Shown in pieces: positions 39,597 to 50,131 of a DNA stretch of 64,000 nucleotides (positions are counted from its first letter, which is position 1; every line of letters begins with the position of its first letter). The notes under the pieces are model-generated. The model did no database searches. It was given only the letters and a program-made list of their open reading frames with translations, and was not told where the DNA came from. The stretch is taken from NCBI RefSeq assembly GCF_030268225.1, contig NZ_BSQG01000006.1:166969-230968 (forward strand). The letters run 5' to 3'. The position numbers and the translations under genes were made by a program. This stretch comes from Nocardiopsis ansamitocini (GTDB lineage: Bacteria > Actinomycetota > Actinomycetes > Streptosporangiales > Streptosporangiaceae).

Positions 39597-40696
39597 GCCC
39601 GGCGGACAACCGAGCGGCCAAGGTCGCCGTCGGCATCGTCGCGGGCGGCCTCAGCCTGCTCGCAGCGGGGGTCACCGGAGCCGTCGTCGCGGAGAAGCGC
39701 GCGGTTGCGCGTATCTGGAACCGGGCCGACCCCGAGGCGGGCGAAGGGTTCGGCCACCTGCGCGGGCGTCCCGTCACCGTGGTCGCCGACGACGGGGTCC
39801 CGCTGCACGCCGAGATCGACGGTGAGGAGGAGGAACCCACCGGTACCACCGTCGTCTTCTGCCACGGCTACGCGCTCAATCAGGACTGTTGGCACTACCA
39901 GCGCCGCGACCTCACCGGCACTGGGCGCCGCGTCTTCTGGGACCAACGCGCGCACGGCCGCTCCAGGCGCGGCCGGTCCGACAACACCACCGTCGACCAG
40001 CTCGGAGACGACCTTTACCGGATCATCGCCGCCACCGTTCCCCCTACGGATCGGGTGGTGCTGGTCGGTCACTCCATGGGCGGAATGACGGTGCTCGCCC
40101 TGGCCCATTCGCACCCGGAGCTGTTCGCCGAGCGGGTGAGCGGGATCGCCCTCATCGCCACCACCGGCAAGATCAACCAGGTCACTCTGGGGCTCCCTTC
40201 GGTGCTGGGCCGGGTCATCGGAGCCTCCACCGACCCCTTCATCCGCACGCTCGCCTGGCAACCGGGACTCGTCGACCACGGACGACAGGTCGGTCGCGAG
40301 CTGTCGTTCCTTTCCTCGCGGCTCTTCGGGTTCGGCACGGGCGAGGTGAGCGCAGCCGTCGTGGACCACCTGGACACGATGTTGCGCCAGACCTCGATCG
40401 AGGTCATTGCCGAGTTCTGGCCGGCCATCGCCAGGCACGACAAACTCGATGCGCTGCATGTACTGCAAGAAGTGCCTACCCTGGTGGTGTGCGGTGACCA
40501 TGACCGCATCACGCCCATCGACAACAGCGAGGCCATCAGCGAGGCGCTGCCCGAAGCCGACTTCGTGCGGGTGCCCGGCGCCGGCCATCTGGTGATGCTG
40601 GAGAAACCGCAACTCGTCACCGACGCGCTGCGCACCCTGCTGGAGCGCGTGGCGGCGCATGCCGCGCGACCGAAGCCGTCCCTCCCGAACGTGTGA
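39593..40696 (+). CDS. Alpha/beta hydrolase
   Basis: The 367-residue protein has an N-terminal hydrophobic segment (VGIVAGGLSLLAAGVTGAVV), probably a membrane anchor or signal. An alpha/beta-hydrolase fold follows: HGYALN, DQRAHGRS, the nucleophile elbow GHSMGG (serine near residue 162), the acid in GDHDRITP and the histidine in GAGHLVMLE. Substrate unknown. A hydrolase gene between alr and tsaE is common in actinobacteria. It is coupled to alr by an ATGA overlap. Confidence 0.9.
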   Translation: MSPADNRAAKVAVGIVAGGLSLLAAGVTGAVVAEKRAVARIWNRADPEAGEGFGHLRGRPVTVVADDGVPLHAEIDGEEEEPTGTTVVFCHGYALNQDCWHYQRRDLTGTGRRVFWDQRAHGRSRRGRSDNTTVDQLGDDLYRIIAATVPPTDRVVLVGHSMGGMTVLALAHSHPELFAERVSGIALIATTGKINQVTLGLPSVLGRVIGASTDPFIRTLAWQPGLVDHGRQVGRELSFLSSRLFGFGTGEVSAAVVDHLDTMLRQTSIEVIAEFWPAIARHDKLDALHVLQEVPTLVVCGDHDRITPIDNSEAISEALPEADFVRVPGAGHLVMLEKPQLVTDALRTLLERVAAHAARPKPSLPNV

Positions 40697-40700
40697 GCCA

Positions 40701-41207
40701 ATGACTCGAACCCAACCCACCACCCCGACCGCCACCGTGACCCGCATCGCGGCCACCGACACCGCGATGCGCGGCCTGGGTGCAGTCGTGGGCCGGCAGG
40801 CGCGAGCCGGCGACCTCCTCATCCTCTCCGGGCCGCTGGGAGCGGGGAAGACCACCTTCACGCAGGGGCTCGGACAGGGGATGAGCGTGCGTGGACCCGT
40901 CACCTCACCCACTTTCGCCATCGCCCGCACCCACCCCTCCCTCGTCCAAGGGCCGGCCCTCGTGCACGCCGACGCCTACCGGCTCGCCGCGGCGGAGGAG
41001 ATGGAGGACCTCGACCTCGACCTGAGTCTGCCCGAGTCGGTGACCGTCATCGAATGGGGGGAGGGCCTCGCCGAAGGGCTCAGCGACGAGCGCCTGGAGG
41101 TCGCCATCGATCGGCTCGCCGACGACACCCGCACCGTACGCTTCACCGCTGTCGGGGCCCGATGGGTCGACGCGCTCGCCGGACTCGGCACCGACGAACT
41201 CGAATAG
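40701..41207 (+). CDS. tsaE: tRNA threonylcarbamoyladenosine biosynthesis ATPase TsaE
   Basis: TsaE is the ATPase that supports t6A37 synthesis by TsaB-TsaD. The 168-residue product has the P-loop LSGPLGAGKTTFTQGLG (near residues 37-53), VTSPTFAI, the HADAYRL motif and VIEWGEG. The ATG at 40701 follows the hydrolase stop by 4 nt; a longer upstream frame is not conserved. Confidence 0.95.
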   Translation: MTRTQPTTPTATVTRIAATDTAMRGLGAVVGRQARAGDLLILSGPLGAGKTTFTQGLGQGMSVRGPVTSPTFAIARTHPSLVQGPALVHADAYRLAAAEEMEDLDLDLSLPESVTVIEWGEGLAEGLSDERLEVAIDRLADDTRTVRFTAVGARWVDALAGLGTDELE

Positions 41208-41218
41208 GCTGGCTGACC

Positions 41219-41908
41219 GTGCTCCTCCTGGCTTTCGACACCGCCACCCCCGCCGTCACCGTCGCGGTCTGCGAACCCCACGGCGACGGTGTGCGGGTAT
41301 GCGCCCAGACCTCTTCCATCGACGCCCGCCGCCATGGCGAGCTGCTGGCCCCAGGCATCCACGCGGTCGTCGCGGAGGCAGGTGCCACTCTCGCCGACCT
41401 CACCCACGTCGCCGTGGGAACAGGCCCTGGGCCCTACACCGGACTCCGGGTCGGCTTGGCCACGGGCCGGGCACTCGCCGACGCACTGGACATCGCCTGC
41501 GTGGGTGTCCCCACCCTGGACGCCCTCGCCTGGGAGTCGGGCCGCGGGACCCCGTTCATCGCCGCCACCGACGCCCGCCGCAAAGAAGTCTTCTGGGCTC
41601 GTTACGACGACGCGGCCACCCGGGTGAGCGAGATCGCCGTCGACCGGCCCGCCGAGGTCGGGACCGGGGGGCTGCCCGTGATCGGGCACGGCGCCCTTCT
41701 CTACCCCGACGTATTCGGGCAGACCGCCACCGACCCGCTCTACCCTTCCGCGGGCGCACTGGGTGAGGTTGCGGTGCGCCGCCTCCTCGCCGGCGAGCCG
41801 TTGGCCGAACCCAATCCGCTCTACCTGCGTCGCCCGGACGCCCAGGTGCCGGGTACGCCGAAGAAGGTTCGTCAGTCCATGACGCCGACCGCGGAGCGGT
41901 CACGATGA
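41219..41908 (+). CDS. tsaB: tRNA threonylcarbamoyladenosine biosynthesis protein TsaB
   Basis: TsaB is the inactive paralogue partner of TsaD in the t6A complex. The 229-residue product starts LLLAFDTATPAVTVAV and has the hallmark GTGPGPYTGLRVGLATG, followed by a DARRKEVFWA segment. The GTG start at 41219 gives this N-terminus. It overlaps rimI by 4 nt. Confidence 0.94.
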   Translation: MLLLAFDTATPAVTVAVCEPHGDGVRVCAQTSSIDARRHGELLAPGIHAVVAEAGATLADLTHVAVGTGPGPYTGLRVGLATGRALADALDIACVGVPTLDALAWESGRGTPFIAATDARRKEVFWARYDDAATRVSEIAVDRPAEVGTGGLPVIGHGALLYPDVFGQTATDPLYPSAGALGEVAVRRLLAGEPLAEPNPLYLRRPDAQVPGTPKKVRQSMTPTAERSR

Positions 41909-42381
41909 CCCACCCGTTGCGGTTGATGAACCCCGCAGACGTCGTGGCCGTCATGGAGCTGGAACGCACACTGTTCCCCGCCGACGCCTGGAGCGAGGCG
42001 ATGATGCGTGAGGAACTGGCCGAACCCAGTCGCTACTACCTCGTTGCCGAGAACCCCGGTGGTGAGGGCATCCTCGGCTATGCGGGGCTGCGCTGCGTCG
42101 CTCCCGAAGGCGATGTGCAGACCATCGCGGTCGCTGCCGGGAACGAGGGCAAAGGGATCGGTTCCGCACTGCTCGCCGCGCTCCTGGAGGAGGCCGCCCG
42201 GCGCGGTGTCCTCGAGATGTTCTTGGAAGTGCGCTCGGACAACCCGCGCGCCCAGGACCTGTACCGCCGGTTCGGTTTTGCCGAGATCGGTGTGCGGCGC
42301 GGTTATTACGTCGGTGCCGACGCCATTGTCATGCGACGCTCCGCCACGACGGTCGAGACCACCGGTAGGGGAATACGATGA
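41905..42381 (+). CDS. rimI: Ribosomal protein S18 alanine N-acetyltransferase family (RimI)
   Basis: The 158-residue GNAT protein has the acetyl-CoA-binding [16 protein letters not shown] and the C-terminal [18 protein letters not shown] with the YxxxGF signature of RimI. In E. coli RimI acetylates the S18 N-terminus; in actinobacteria the substrate range may differ. It sits between tsaB and tsaD with ATGA overlaps on both sides, the usual location. Confidence 0.92.
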   Translation: MTHPLRLMNPADVVAVMELERTLFPADAWSEAMMREELAEPSRYYLVAENPGGEGILGYAGLRCVAPEGDVQTIAVAAGNEGKGIGSALLAALLEEAARRGVLEMFLEVRSDNPRAQDLYRRFGFAEIGVRRGYYVGADAIVMRRSATTVETTGRGIR

Positions 42382-43418
42382 TCAGCACCGACCTGCCCCT
42401 GATCATGGGCATCGAGAGCTCTTGTGACGAGACCGGTGTCGCGTTCGTACGCGGATGCGAGCTGCTCGCCGACGAGGTCGCCTCCAGCGTCGACCAGCAC
42501 GTCCGTTTCGGCGGTGTCGTGCCGGAGGTGGCCAGCCGCGCCCACCTGGAGGCCATGACGCCCACTGTGCGCAGGGCCGCCCAGCGGGCCGGGGTGAAAC
42601 TGTCCGATGTGGACGCGATCGCTGTCACGGCCGGCCCCGGCCTCGCCGGAGCCCTGCTGGTCGGCGTCTCGGCGGCCAAGGCGTACGCCATGGCGTTGGG
42701 GAAGCCGCTGTACGGGGTAAACCACCTGGTCGGCCATGTAGCGGTGGACCAGTTGGAGCACGGGCCGCTCCCCAAACCGGTGGTGGCGCTCCTGGTGTCA
42801 GGAGGGCATACGTCCTTGCTGCTGGTGCGCGACATCGCCACGGACGTGCAACTGCTGGGCGAGACCGTGGACGACGCGGCGGGCGAGGCGTACGACAAGG
42901 TCGCCCGGTTGCTCAGCCTCCCCTACCCGGGGGGGCCGCCCATCGACGGTGCGGCGCAACAGGGCGACGCCAAGTCCATCCACTTCCCGCGCGGCAAGTG
43001 GGGTGACGGCAGCTACGACTTCTCCTTCTCCGGTCTCAAGACCGCGGTTGCCCGCTGGGTCGAGGACGCCGAACGCAATGGGCGGCCGGTCCCGGTCCCT
43101 GACGTGGCCGCGGCCTTCCAGGAGGCGGTCGTGGACGTGCTCACCCGCAAGGCCGTCGACGCCTGCCGGGAGCACGGAGTACAGCATCTGGTCATCAGCG
43201 GGGGAGTCGCCGCCAACTCCCGGTTGCGCCGTCTCGCCGAGCAGCGTTGTGCCGCTGCCGGAATCGAACTGCGTGTCCCGCGTCCCCGGCTGTGCACCGA
43301 CAACGGGGCGATGATCGCTGCCCTCGGCGCGGAGGTTGTTGCCGCAGGTCTTTTGCCCTCCCCCCTCGACCTCGCCACCGACACCTCCCTCCCCGTCAGT
43401 CAGATCCTGGCCGGCTGA
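42378..43418 (+). CDS. tsaD: tRNA N6-adenosine threonylcarbamoyltransferase
   Basis: TsaD transfers threonylcarbamoyl to A37 of ANN-decoding tRNAs. The 346-residue product begins [14 protein letters not shown] and has the metal-binding HLEAM, HLVGHVA histidines, [10 protein letters not shown] and [10 protein letters not shown]. Its ATG overlaps the rimI stop by 4 nt. It ends the alr-tsaD cluster; a strong bidirectional terminator follows. Confidence 0.97.
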   Translation: MISTDLPLIMGIESSCDETGVAFVRGCELLADEVASSVDQHVRFGGVVPEVASRAHLEAMTPTVRRAAQRAGVKLSDVDAIAVTAGPGLAGALLVGVSAAKAYAMALGKPLYGVNHLVGHVAVDQLEHGPLPKPVVALLVSGGHTSLLLVRDIATDVQLLGETVDDAAGEAYDKVARLLSLPYPGGPPIDGAAQQGDAKSIHFPRGKWGDGSYDFSFSGLKTAVARWVEDAERNGRPVPVPDVAAAFQEAVVDVLTRKAVDACREHGVQHLVISGGVAANSRLRRLAEQRCAAAGIELRVPRPRLCTDNGAMIAALGAEVVAAGLLPSPLDLATDTSLPVSQILAG

Positions 43419-43607
43419 CCCCGCCCTTCCCGCTGGAGCCGGCAGCCCTCTCAGGCGGTCGGGCAGTCCCGGCAACGCGGGCGCTGCTCCCCGACGGCCG
43501 GCGAGCAGCAGTCCTTTGCGGGCACCCCGCACGGGCCCGACGGTCACCACATCCGCGCCCGGATGGCGTTCCGGCTCCTCGCGCAATCGCAAGGCAAGGA
43601 TGAACAG

Positions 43608-43646
43608 CGGAGGGGCCGCACCGGGACATCCGGTGCGGCCCCTCCG
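43608..43646. terminator. Bidirectional terminator, tsaD / coiled-coil gene
   Basis: A perfect 17-bp stem (43608-43624 with 43630-43646) and 5-nt loop lie between convergent genes, ending 11 nt from the stop codon of the minus-strand gene. The 190 nt before it after tsaD hold no recognised feature. Confidence 0.8.
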
Positions 43647-43657
43647 TGCGGAACGGG

Positions 43658-46027
43658 TTACTCGTCGTCCTCGTCGTCCAGGGCACGACGTCGCTTCTTG
43701 CCGTCGCGGCCCGGGCGCAGGAGAGCCTCGGCCAGAGCGAGCATGGTCTCCTCCAAGGAGGCCAGCCGCTTGGTCATGTCGTCGTGCGAGGTCTCCACGG
43801 CGTCACTGATGGTCTCCTCGAACTCGTGCCGGTCGGGGCGCGAGCGGAGTTCGCCCAGCAGCGGGTCCAGGGAGTCGCCCAGTTTCTTGTCCAGCGAGTC
43901 GAACCGGTTGCCGTGGTCGATGATCGGTCGGTCGACCAGTTCGGTCAGACGGCGGTGCACCTCGTTGACCTCCATGGAGGCCGGGAGCTGGCCGATGCGC
44001 TGGTTCAGCGACTCCAACCGGTCGTCGATGGCCTCCAGCCGGCCGTCCACCCCGTCGAAGTGTCCGTGGACACCCTCGAACTTGCCTTCGACACCGGTGA
44101 CCCGTCCGTCGAGGCCCTCCAGGCGACCGCCCAGCCCGTCGAGTTTGCCTTCTACACCCTCGAAACTGCCGTCGAAGTGGCCTTCAAAGGTGTCGAAACG
44201 GTCACTGAGACGACCCAGTCCATGCTCGAACTTCCCGGTCAGCGAGTCGTGCTGGCTCTCGACCTTGCCGGTGACCGTGTTCAGATGCCCGTCGATGCGG
44301 TTGGACAGTTCCCGTTCCTGCTGCTCAAGGTGGCTACGGACGGACGAACGGTGCTCCTCGAACAGCTCGACCAGTGCACCGTGCTGTTCGCCGGTCTTGG
44401 CGGTGAGGGCCTGGGCGTTCTCGTCCACGAAGGCCCGTAGTTCGGTCTGGCGGGTCTCCGAGCGTTCTGCCAACGCGGAGACCGCTCCGGCCGTCTGTGC
44501 CACCGATCCGGCGACCTCGGCGATCGCGGAGGACGCCTCGGTGTGGTTGGCGTCTAGGCGCGCACGCAATGTCTCGGCGGTCTCGGCCAGTTTCTCCGAC
44601 AGCACCTCGTGCTGCTCCTCGTCGCGCTCGCGCAGTTCGGCGTGCTGTGTCTCCAGCCGTTCGTGCAGTTCCGACCGGTGCTTGCGCAACTGCTCGCGCA
44701 TGTCGGCGAGCCGCTCGTTGGTTGCGGTGGTGAGGGCCGCCACGGCGGTGTTCGCGTCGGCCACGGCCGCGGTCGCCTCGGCGTGGTTCTCGTCGGCCTG
44801 GGTGCTGAGGAAGTCCGTGCCGTGGGTGATCTTGGCGCTGAGGTTCTCGCCGTGTTCGTCGAGTTTGGTGCCCAGGTTCTCGTGTTGGGTGTCGAGTTTG
44901 CTGGTGACGGCGCTCTGGTGGGTTTCGGCGAGTTCCCGGGTGGCCTCGTGGTGGGCGTCGAGCTTGGTGGTGAGTGCTTCGCCGTGTTCGTCGAGTTTGG
45001 TGCCCAGGTTCTCGTGTTGGGTGTCGAGTTTGCTGGTGACGGCGCTCTGGTGGGTTTCGGCCAGTTCCCGGGTGGCCTCGTGGTGGGCGTCGAGCTTGGT
45101 GGTGAGTGCTTCGCCGTGTTCGTCGAGTTTGGTGCCCAGGTTCTCGTGTTGGGTGTCGAGTTTGCTGGTGACGGCGCTCTGGTGGGCTTCGGCCAGTTCC
45201 CGGGTCGTCTCGTGCTGTTCGGCGATGGCCTGGGTCAAGGCCGCGCGGCCCTCGGCGGTCAGGCGCTCCAGGGCCTGGCGCGCATCGGTGACGGCGCCGG
45301 TGACTGCTTCGTGCCGTTCGTCGAGGCTGGCGGTGAGCCCGGTGTGATGGGTGTCCAGGCTGCTGGCCAAGGCGTCGTGACGTTCGTCCAGCTTCGCGGT
45401 GAGCGCCTCGTGGTGCTCGGTGGCCCGGTCGAGAGACTCCTCGTGTTGTTGGTCCAAGCGCTCGGTGGTCGTGGCGACGGCGCTCTCCATCGTCGCCGCG
45501 CGGGTACTCAACGACTCCAGCGCCTCGTCGATGCGGTTGAAGCGCGCGTCCACGCTCGTGGCGAGGGTCTCCATCCGCTCGCCCAGCTCGTTCAGCCGAC
45601 CGCTTGAGCGCGCCGATGTGTCACTGAGGCCGGCCAACCGACTCAGCGTCGTGTCGAGGTCGCCCGCGACCGCGGTGACGTCGGATCGAAGAGAAGGCAG
45701 GTCGGCAAGCGGCTTGACCCTCACTCCGACCTGTTCGATGTGCTCGGCGAGGGTCTCGGCCCATTCCGGCGGACGCGCGGACAGCTCGTCCACGCGGGCC
45801 TGCACGCCGGCCACGGCCTCGGCCAGGGCCGACAGTTCACGTTCGCGGAATTCGCGAAGGAGCCATTCCATGCCCTCAAGGCGCTGGCGCATCTCCTCGG
45901 TGATCGCGCCCTGTGACTTCTGCTCGGAGACGTGGTCCTGGGCAGCCCGGGAGAGCAGATCCCGCATCCGGTCGGAAATCCCGGTCTGACCTCCTCCATT
46001 GAGGAAGTTGTGGTTCGTCTGTTCCAC
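43658..46027 (-). CDS. Long hendecad/heptad coiled-coil protein, function unknown
   Basis: The 789-residue protein has no signal peptide or membrane segment and is almost entirely predicted coiled coil. Residues ~200-420 are built of 11-residue repeats of the type TKLDEHGEALT / SKLDTQHENLG, rich in His and Glu. Four of these form a 44-residue unit present three times, nearly identical in DNA. Near residues 620-690 the pattern becomes strict heptads (VEGKLDG, LGGRLEG, VDGRLEA). The tail is KKRRRALDDEDDE. The GTG start at 46027 has AAGGAG 8-10 nt upstream. Hendecad coiled coils occur in actinobacterial cytoskeletal proteins such as Scy; this is an analogy, not a homology claim. Confidence 0.8.
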   Translation of the reverse strand: MEQTNHNFLNGGGQTGISDRMRDLLSRAAQDHVSEQKSQGAITEEMRQRLEGMEWLLREFRERELSALAEAVAGVQARVDELSARPPEWAETLAEHIEQVGVRVKPLADLPSLRSDVTAVAGDLDTTLSRLAGLSDTSARSSGRLNELGERMETLATSVDARFNRIDEALESLSTRAATMESAVATTTERLDQQHEESLDRATEHHEALTAKLDERHDALASSLDTHHTGLTASLDERHEAVTGAVTDARQALERLTAEGRAALTQAIAEQHETTRELAEAHQSAVTSKLDTQHENLGTKLDEHGEALTTKLDAHHEATRELAETHQSAVTSKLDTQHENLGTKLDEHGEALTTKLDAHHEATRELAETHQSAVTSKLDTQHENLGTKLDEHGENLSAKITHGTDFLSTQADENHAEATAAVADANTAVAALTTATNERLADMREQLRKHRSELHERLETQHAELRERDEEQHEVLSEKLAETAETLRARLDANHTEASSAIAEVAGSVAQTAGAVSALAERSETRQTELRAFVDENAQALTAKTGEQHGALVELFEEHRSSVRSHLEQQERELSNRIDGHLNTVTGKVESQHDSLTGKFEHGLGRLSDRFDTFEGHFDGSFEGVEGKLDGLGGRLEGLDGRVTGVEGKFEGVHGHFDGVDGRLEAIDDRLESLNQRIGQLPASMEVNEVHRRLTELVDRPIIDHGNRFDSLDKKLGDSLDPLLGELRSRPDRHEFEETISDAVETSHDDMTKRLASLEETMLALAEALLRPGRDGKKRRRALDDEDDE
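44848..45210 (-). repeat. 132-bp tandem repeat inside the coiled-coil gene
   Basis: Three head-to-tail copies with a 132-bp period (anchors at 44851, 44983 and 45115) encode a 44-residue unit of four hendecads. The copies are almost identical, including synonymous positions, whereas flanking hendecads have diverged. The last copy decays after about 45200. Confidence 0.9.
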
Positions 46028-46424
46028 CGAGGTGCTCCTTTTGATATGGCGCCTCCCGTCCTCATCAACCTCGGACGGGTGGTGTTCCCGTGGAAGTCTG
46101 GCAAGGTATGCGGCCGGCGAAAAGGGGGGTCCGGCCCCCGTGTTCGTGACGTTGGGCGATGGTCCGTCTACTTTGAGTAGGCGCTATGGCCATGCGGGAC
46201 GGCTAGCGAGCCGGGTGCAGCCGGTCGGACTTGGGGATTGCCAGACGAATCCACGAGACAGGGGAGAAAGGATTCAGTGAGTTCAGTTTAACGACATGAT
46301 CATGGTCCACCCCAAGGAAGTGGCGAAGATACCTGTTTTTGGGGAACGCCCTTGACTTGGTTATATGTTGCTTTCCTTGGCCTTCCGCGAGGCGTGGTGG
46401 GCGTGCGGGGTTCGCGTCCCCCGG
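46028..46424. other. Gap between coiled-coil and methyltransferase genes
   Basis: Both flanking genes are on the minus strand, so this holds the promoter of the coiled-coil gene. A perfect 10-bp palindrome CATGATCATG lies at 46295-46304, and on the minus strand TAAACT is close by (revcomp of 46287-46292) as a possible -10 with an imperfect TTGGGG -35 19 bp upstream. A CTACT/AGTAG inverted repeat is near 46170. No gene is seen. Confidence 0.35.
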
Positions 46425-47687
46425 CTAGGCGTCCCCGCTGACCTCGCTGCACAGCAGGTAGAAGGGGCGATCGCCGATTCGGGTGAGGACGACCACGGCC
46501 GATTCGGGTCCGGACGCCTTGAGGTCGCGGCGCAGTTTGTCCACGTCCACGGCGGAACCGCGTTTCTTAATCGTTATCTTTCCGGCGTCGCGTTCCCGCA
46601 GCGCCGCCCTGAGTCGCTTCAGGGAGAACGGCGTCACCTCGTGGACCACGTAGGCGCGGCAGAGCGGAGTGCGGACGAGCCGGTCCGAAGTGATGTAGGC
46701 GATAGCCGGATCGATGAGCGCGCCGTCCACCGCCCGTGCCGCCTCGGCCACCAGATGCGAGCGCACGACCGCGCCGTCCGGCTCGTAGAGGTAGCCACGT
46801 GGGGCGGAAACCTCGGGGGCGCCCAGGTCGGGATCGGCCGTCAGCGTGGTTGTCCCCGGTGTCGCGCCCTTGGTCCGGATCAACGTGGCGCTCCGGGTCG
46901 GGCCGGACTCCTCGACCAGCCCCCCGAACCACAGTGCGGCTTCCTTGACCTCCCAGTCCACCGATATCCACTCGGCGCTGACCTCCTTCGGCACCAGGTC
47001 GTGCGGGATGCCGGGGGCGGCTTTCACGCAGGCGGCGGGTGCTGTCTCGGCCAGCCGGGTCACGGTGTCCCAGGAGGGGGAGTAGGCGTGGGGGTTGAAG
47101 ATCCGGCCGCGCGCGCCGCGTCTGGCGGGGTCGCAGAAGACCGCCGAGTAGTCCTCGGGGGCGACCGCACTGGCGTCACCGGCGCGGACCCGCGCCAGCC
47201 CGGTCAGGCCCATCGCCTCGATGTTGGCCTGGGCCACGGTCAACGTGAACGGATCCAGGTCCACGCCTTCGACGGCCAGCCCCTCCTCCGCCATGGCGAT
47301 CAGGTCCGCGCCGATCCCGCAGCACAGGTCGCCCACCGGCGGCTCGCCGCCGGGGCCCAGCCGCGCCGCGAATCTGCCCGCGCGGTGCCGTGCGACCGGA
47401 GCCCTGGTCGCCTGCTCCAGTCCATTGGGGGTGAAGAACATCCGGTCCGCGGCCGGTCCGAATTTCTCCTTGGCCCGCCCGCGCAGCCGGGCTTGGGTGA
47501 GCGCGGCGTTGACGAGCTCGGTCGTCGGTACGTCCCAGTGGCTTTTCGCCAGTGCGGGGTCGGCGCGCAACCGAGTGGCGGCTTTCAGCGGATCGGCATC
47601 GATCTCAGCGGGGTCCAGACCCTCCAATACTCCGCGTCCTGCCGGTGTGAGCAGCGCGAGTAGCCCCGCTATCGGCCCGTTTGTCAC
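46425..47687 (-). CDS. THUMP-like class I SAM-dependent methyltransferase
   Basis: The 420-residue protein has motif I of Rossmann methyltransferases (VGDLCCGIGADL, near residue 120), a VEGVDLDPF acid loop and FCDPARRG at motif IV. The C-terminal part (APRGYLYEPDGAVVRSHL ... GKITIKKRG) matches the THUMP-like extension of actinobacterial proteins annotated as trimethylguanosine-synthase-like. The substrate is unknown, probably RNA. The GTG start at 47687 is close to the groES promoter region and divergent from groES. Confidence 0.8.
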   Translation of the reverse strand: MTNGPIAGLLALLTPAGRGVLEGLDPAEIDADPLKAATRLRADPALAKSHWDVPTTELVNAALTQARLRGRAKEKFGPAADRMFFTPNGLEQATRAPVARHRAGRFAARLGPGGEPPVGDLCCGIGADLIAMAEEGLAVEGVDLDPFTLTVAQANIEAMGLTGLARVRAGDASAVAPEDYSAVFCDPARRGARGRIFNPHAYSPSWDTVTRLAETAPAACVKAAPGIPHDLVPKEVSAEWISVDWEVKEAALWFGGLVEESGPTRSATLIRTKGATPGTTTLTADPDLGAPEVSAPRGYLYEPDGAVVRSHLVAEAARAVDGALIDPAIAYITSDRLVRTPLCRAYVVHEVTPFSLKRLRAALRERDAGKITIKKRGSAVDVDKLRRDLKASGPESAVVVLTRIGDRPFYLLCSEVSGDA

Positions 47688-47713
47688 CCTCGCGTTCCCC
47701 CGTGACCTGTTGT

Positions 47714-47742
47714 TTGACGAGCTGGATGCACGCGACTACTGT
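47714..47742 (+). promoter_or_regulatory. groES promoter (sigma-A type)
   Basis: TTGACG (47714-47719), 17 bp, TACTGT (47737-47742) sits directly upstream of the CIRCE element, so a repressor bound there would block it. Confidence 0.75.
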
Positions 47743-47748
47743 TCCATA

Positions 47749-47775
47749 TTGGCACTCTCAAGGGTAGAGTGCTAA
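47749..47775. promoter_or_regulatory. CIRCE operator (HrcA site)
   Basis: TTGGCACTC, 9 bp, GAGTGCTAA matches the CIRCE consensus TTAGCACTC-N9-GAGTGCTAA with one mismatch. CIRCE is bound by the heat-shock repressor HrcA. It overlaps the inferred transcription start of groES. Confidence 0.92.
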
Positions 47776-47880
47776 CCGCGACGAGGCCGGTCTGGCACCC
47801 GCGACGACAGGCCGCCGTGGTCGCCCCTTTTACCTGCATGCCGTTTCACAATCAGCGATTCTGAAGGGGGAGGTCACACC

Positions 47881-48192
47881 GTGTCGACCGCCACCAAGAC
47901 TGTTCTCAAGCCGCTTGAGGACCGCGTCGTCGTCCAGCCGCTCGAAGCCGAGCAGACCACCGCGTCTGGCCTGGTCATCCCGGACACCGCCAAGGAGAAG
48001 CCCCAAGAGGGCCGTGTCGTTGCCGTGGGCCCGGGCCGCTGGGACGACGAGGGCGAGAAGCGTATTCCGCTGGACGTCAAGGAGGGCGACCTCGTCCTCT
48101 ACAGCAAGTACGGCGGCACCGAGGTCAAGTACAACAACGAGGACTACCTCGTGCTCTCCGCCCGCGACCTGCTCGCGGTCGTCGAGAAGTAA
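47881..48192 (+). CDS. groES: Co-chaperonin GroES
   Basis: GroES caps the GroEL chamber. The 103-residue product has [33 protein letters not shown] and the mobile-loop and C-terminal [20 protein letters not shown]. The GTG start at 47881 follows GGGGGAGG. It is under CIRCE control and lies 143 nt before groL, with a terminator-like hairpin in between. Confidence 0.97.
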   Translation: MSTATKTVLKPLEDRVVVQPLEAEQTTASGLVIPDTAKEKPQEGRVVAVGPGRWDDEGEKRIPLDVKEGDLVLYSKYGGTEVKYNNEDYLVLSARDLLAVVEK

Positions 48193-48197
48193 GACCT

Positions 48198-48270
48198 CGG
48201 AAAACACCTTTTCCGGGTAATGCATGACGGCGCGCGGGCGGGGTTTCACGACATCCGCCCGCGCGTCTTT
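48198..48270 (+). terminator. Attenuator-like hairpins between groES and groL
   Basis: A 7-bp stem (48198-48204 with 48209-48215) is followed by a 13-bp stem with one G-U pair (48229-48241 with 48255-48267) and TTT. The second looks like a weak intrinsic terminator that could make groES more abundant than groL. Confidence 0.55.
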
Positions 48271-48320
48271 CATGTGCCCCCGGCGGGCGGGGTCCACTCG
48301 CCCGCCGTACTTGACTTTGA

Positions 48321-49955
<1,635 letters not shown>

Positions 49956-50003
49956 GAGCCGAGCCGGTCGCGCCCGACGTTTCGTCGAATGGGCGATACC
50001 ATG

Positions 50004-50041
50004 CGTGTCCCGGGCGCCAGCCCGGGACACGCGCGCTTTTC
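50004..50041 (+). terminator. Terminator after groL
   Basis: A perfect 13-bp stem (50004-50016 with 50021-50033) with a 4-nt loop is followed by GCGCTTTT. Confidence 0.8.
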
Positions 50042-50131
50042 GGCACTACGACAGCAAAAGTCCCAAATGTAATCATTCTGTTGCCGAGAATCGTGACGTG
50101 TGACTCTCCACGAGTGGGCATCATTCGATAT

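Noticed and set aside
44848-45210. CRISPR array
   Set aside because: The repeats are contiguous, in-frame 132-bp units without spacers, inside a coding sequence.
44609-45607. Plus-strand 332-codon frame with repeats such as VLGVEFAGDGALVGFG
   Set aside because: The repeats are the complement of the coiled-coil gene's tandem repeat; the minus-strand product has proper hendecads, start site and ribosome binding site.
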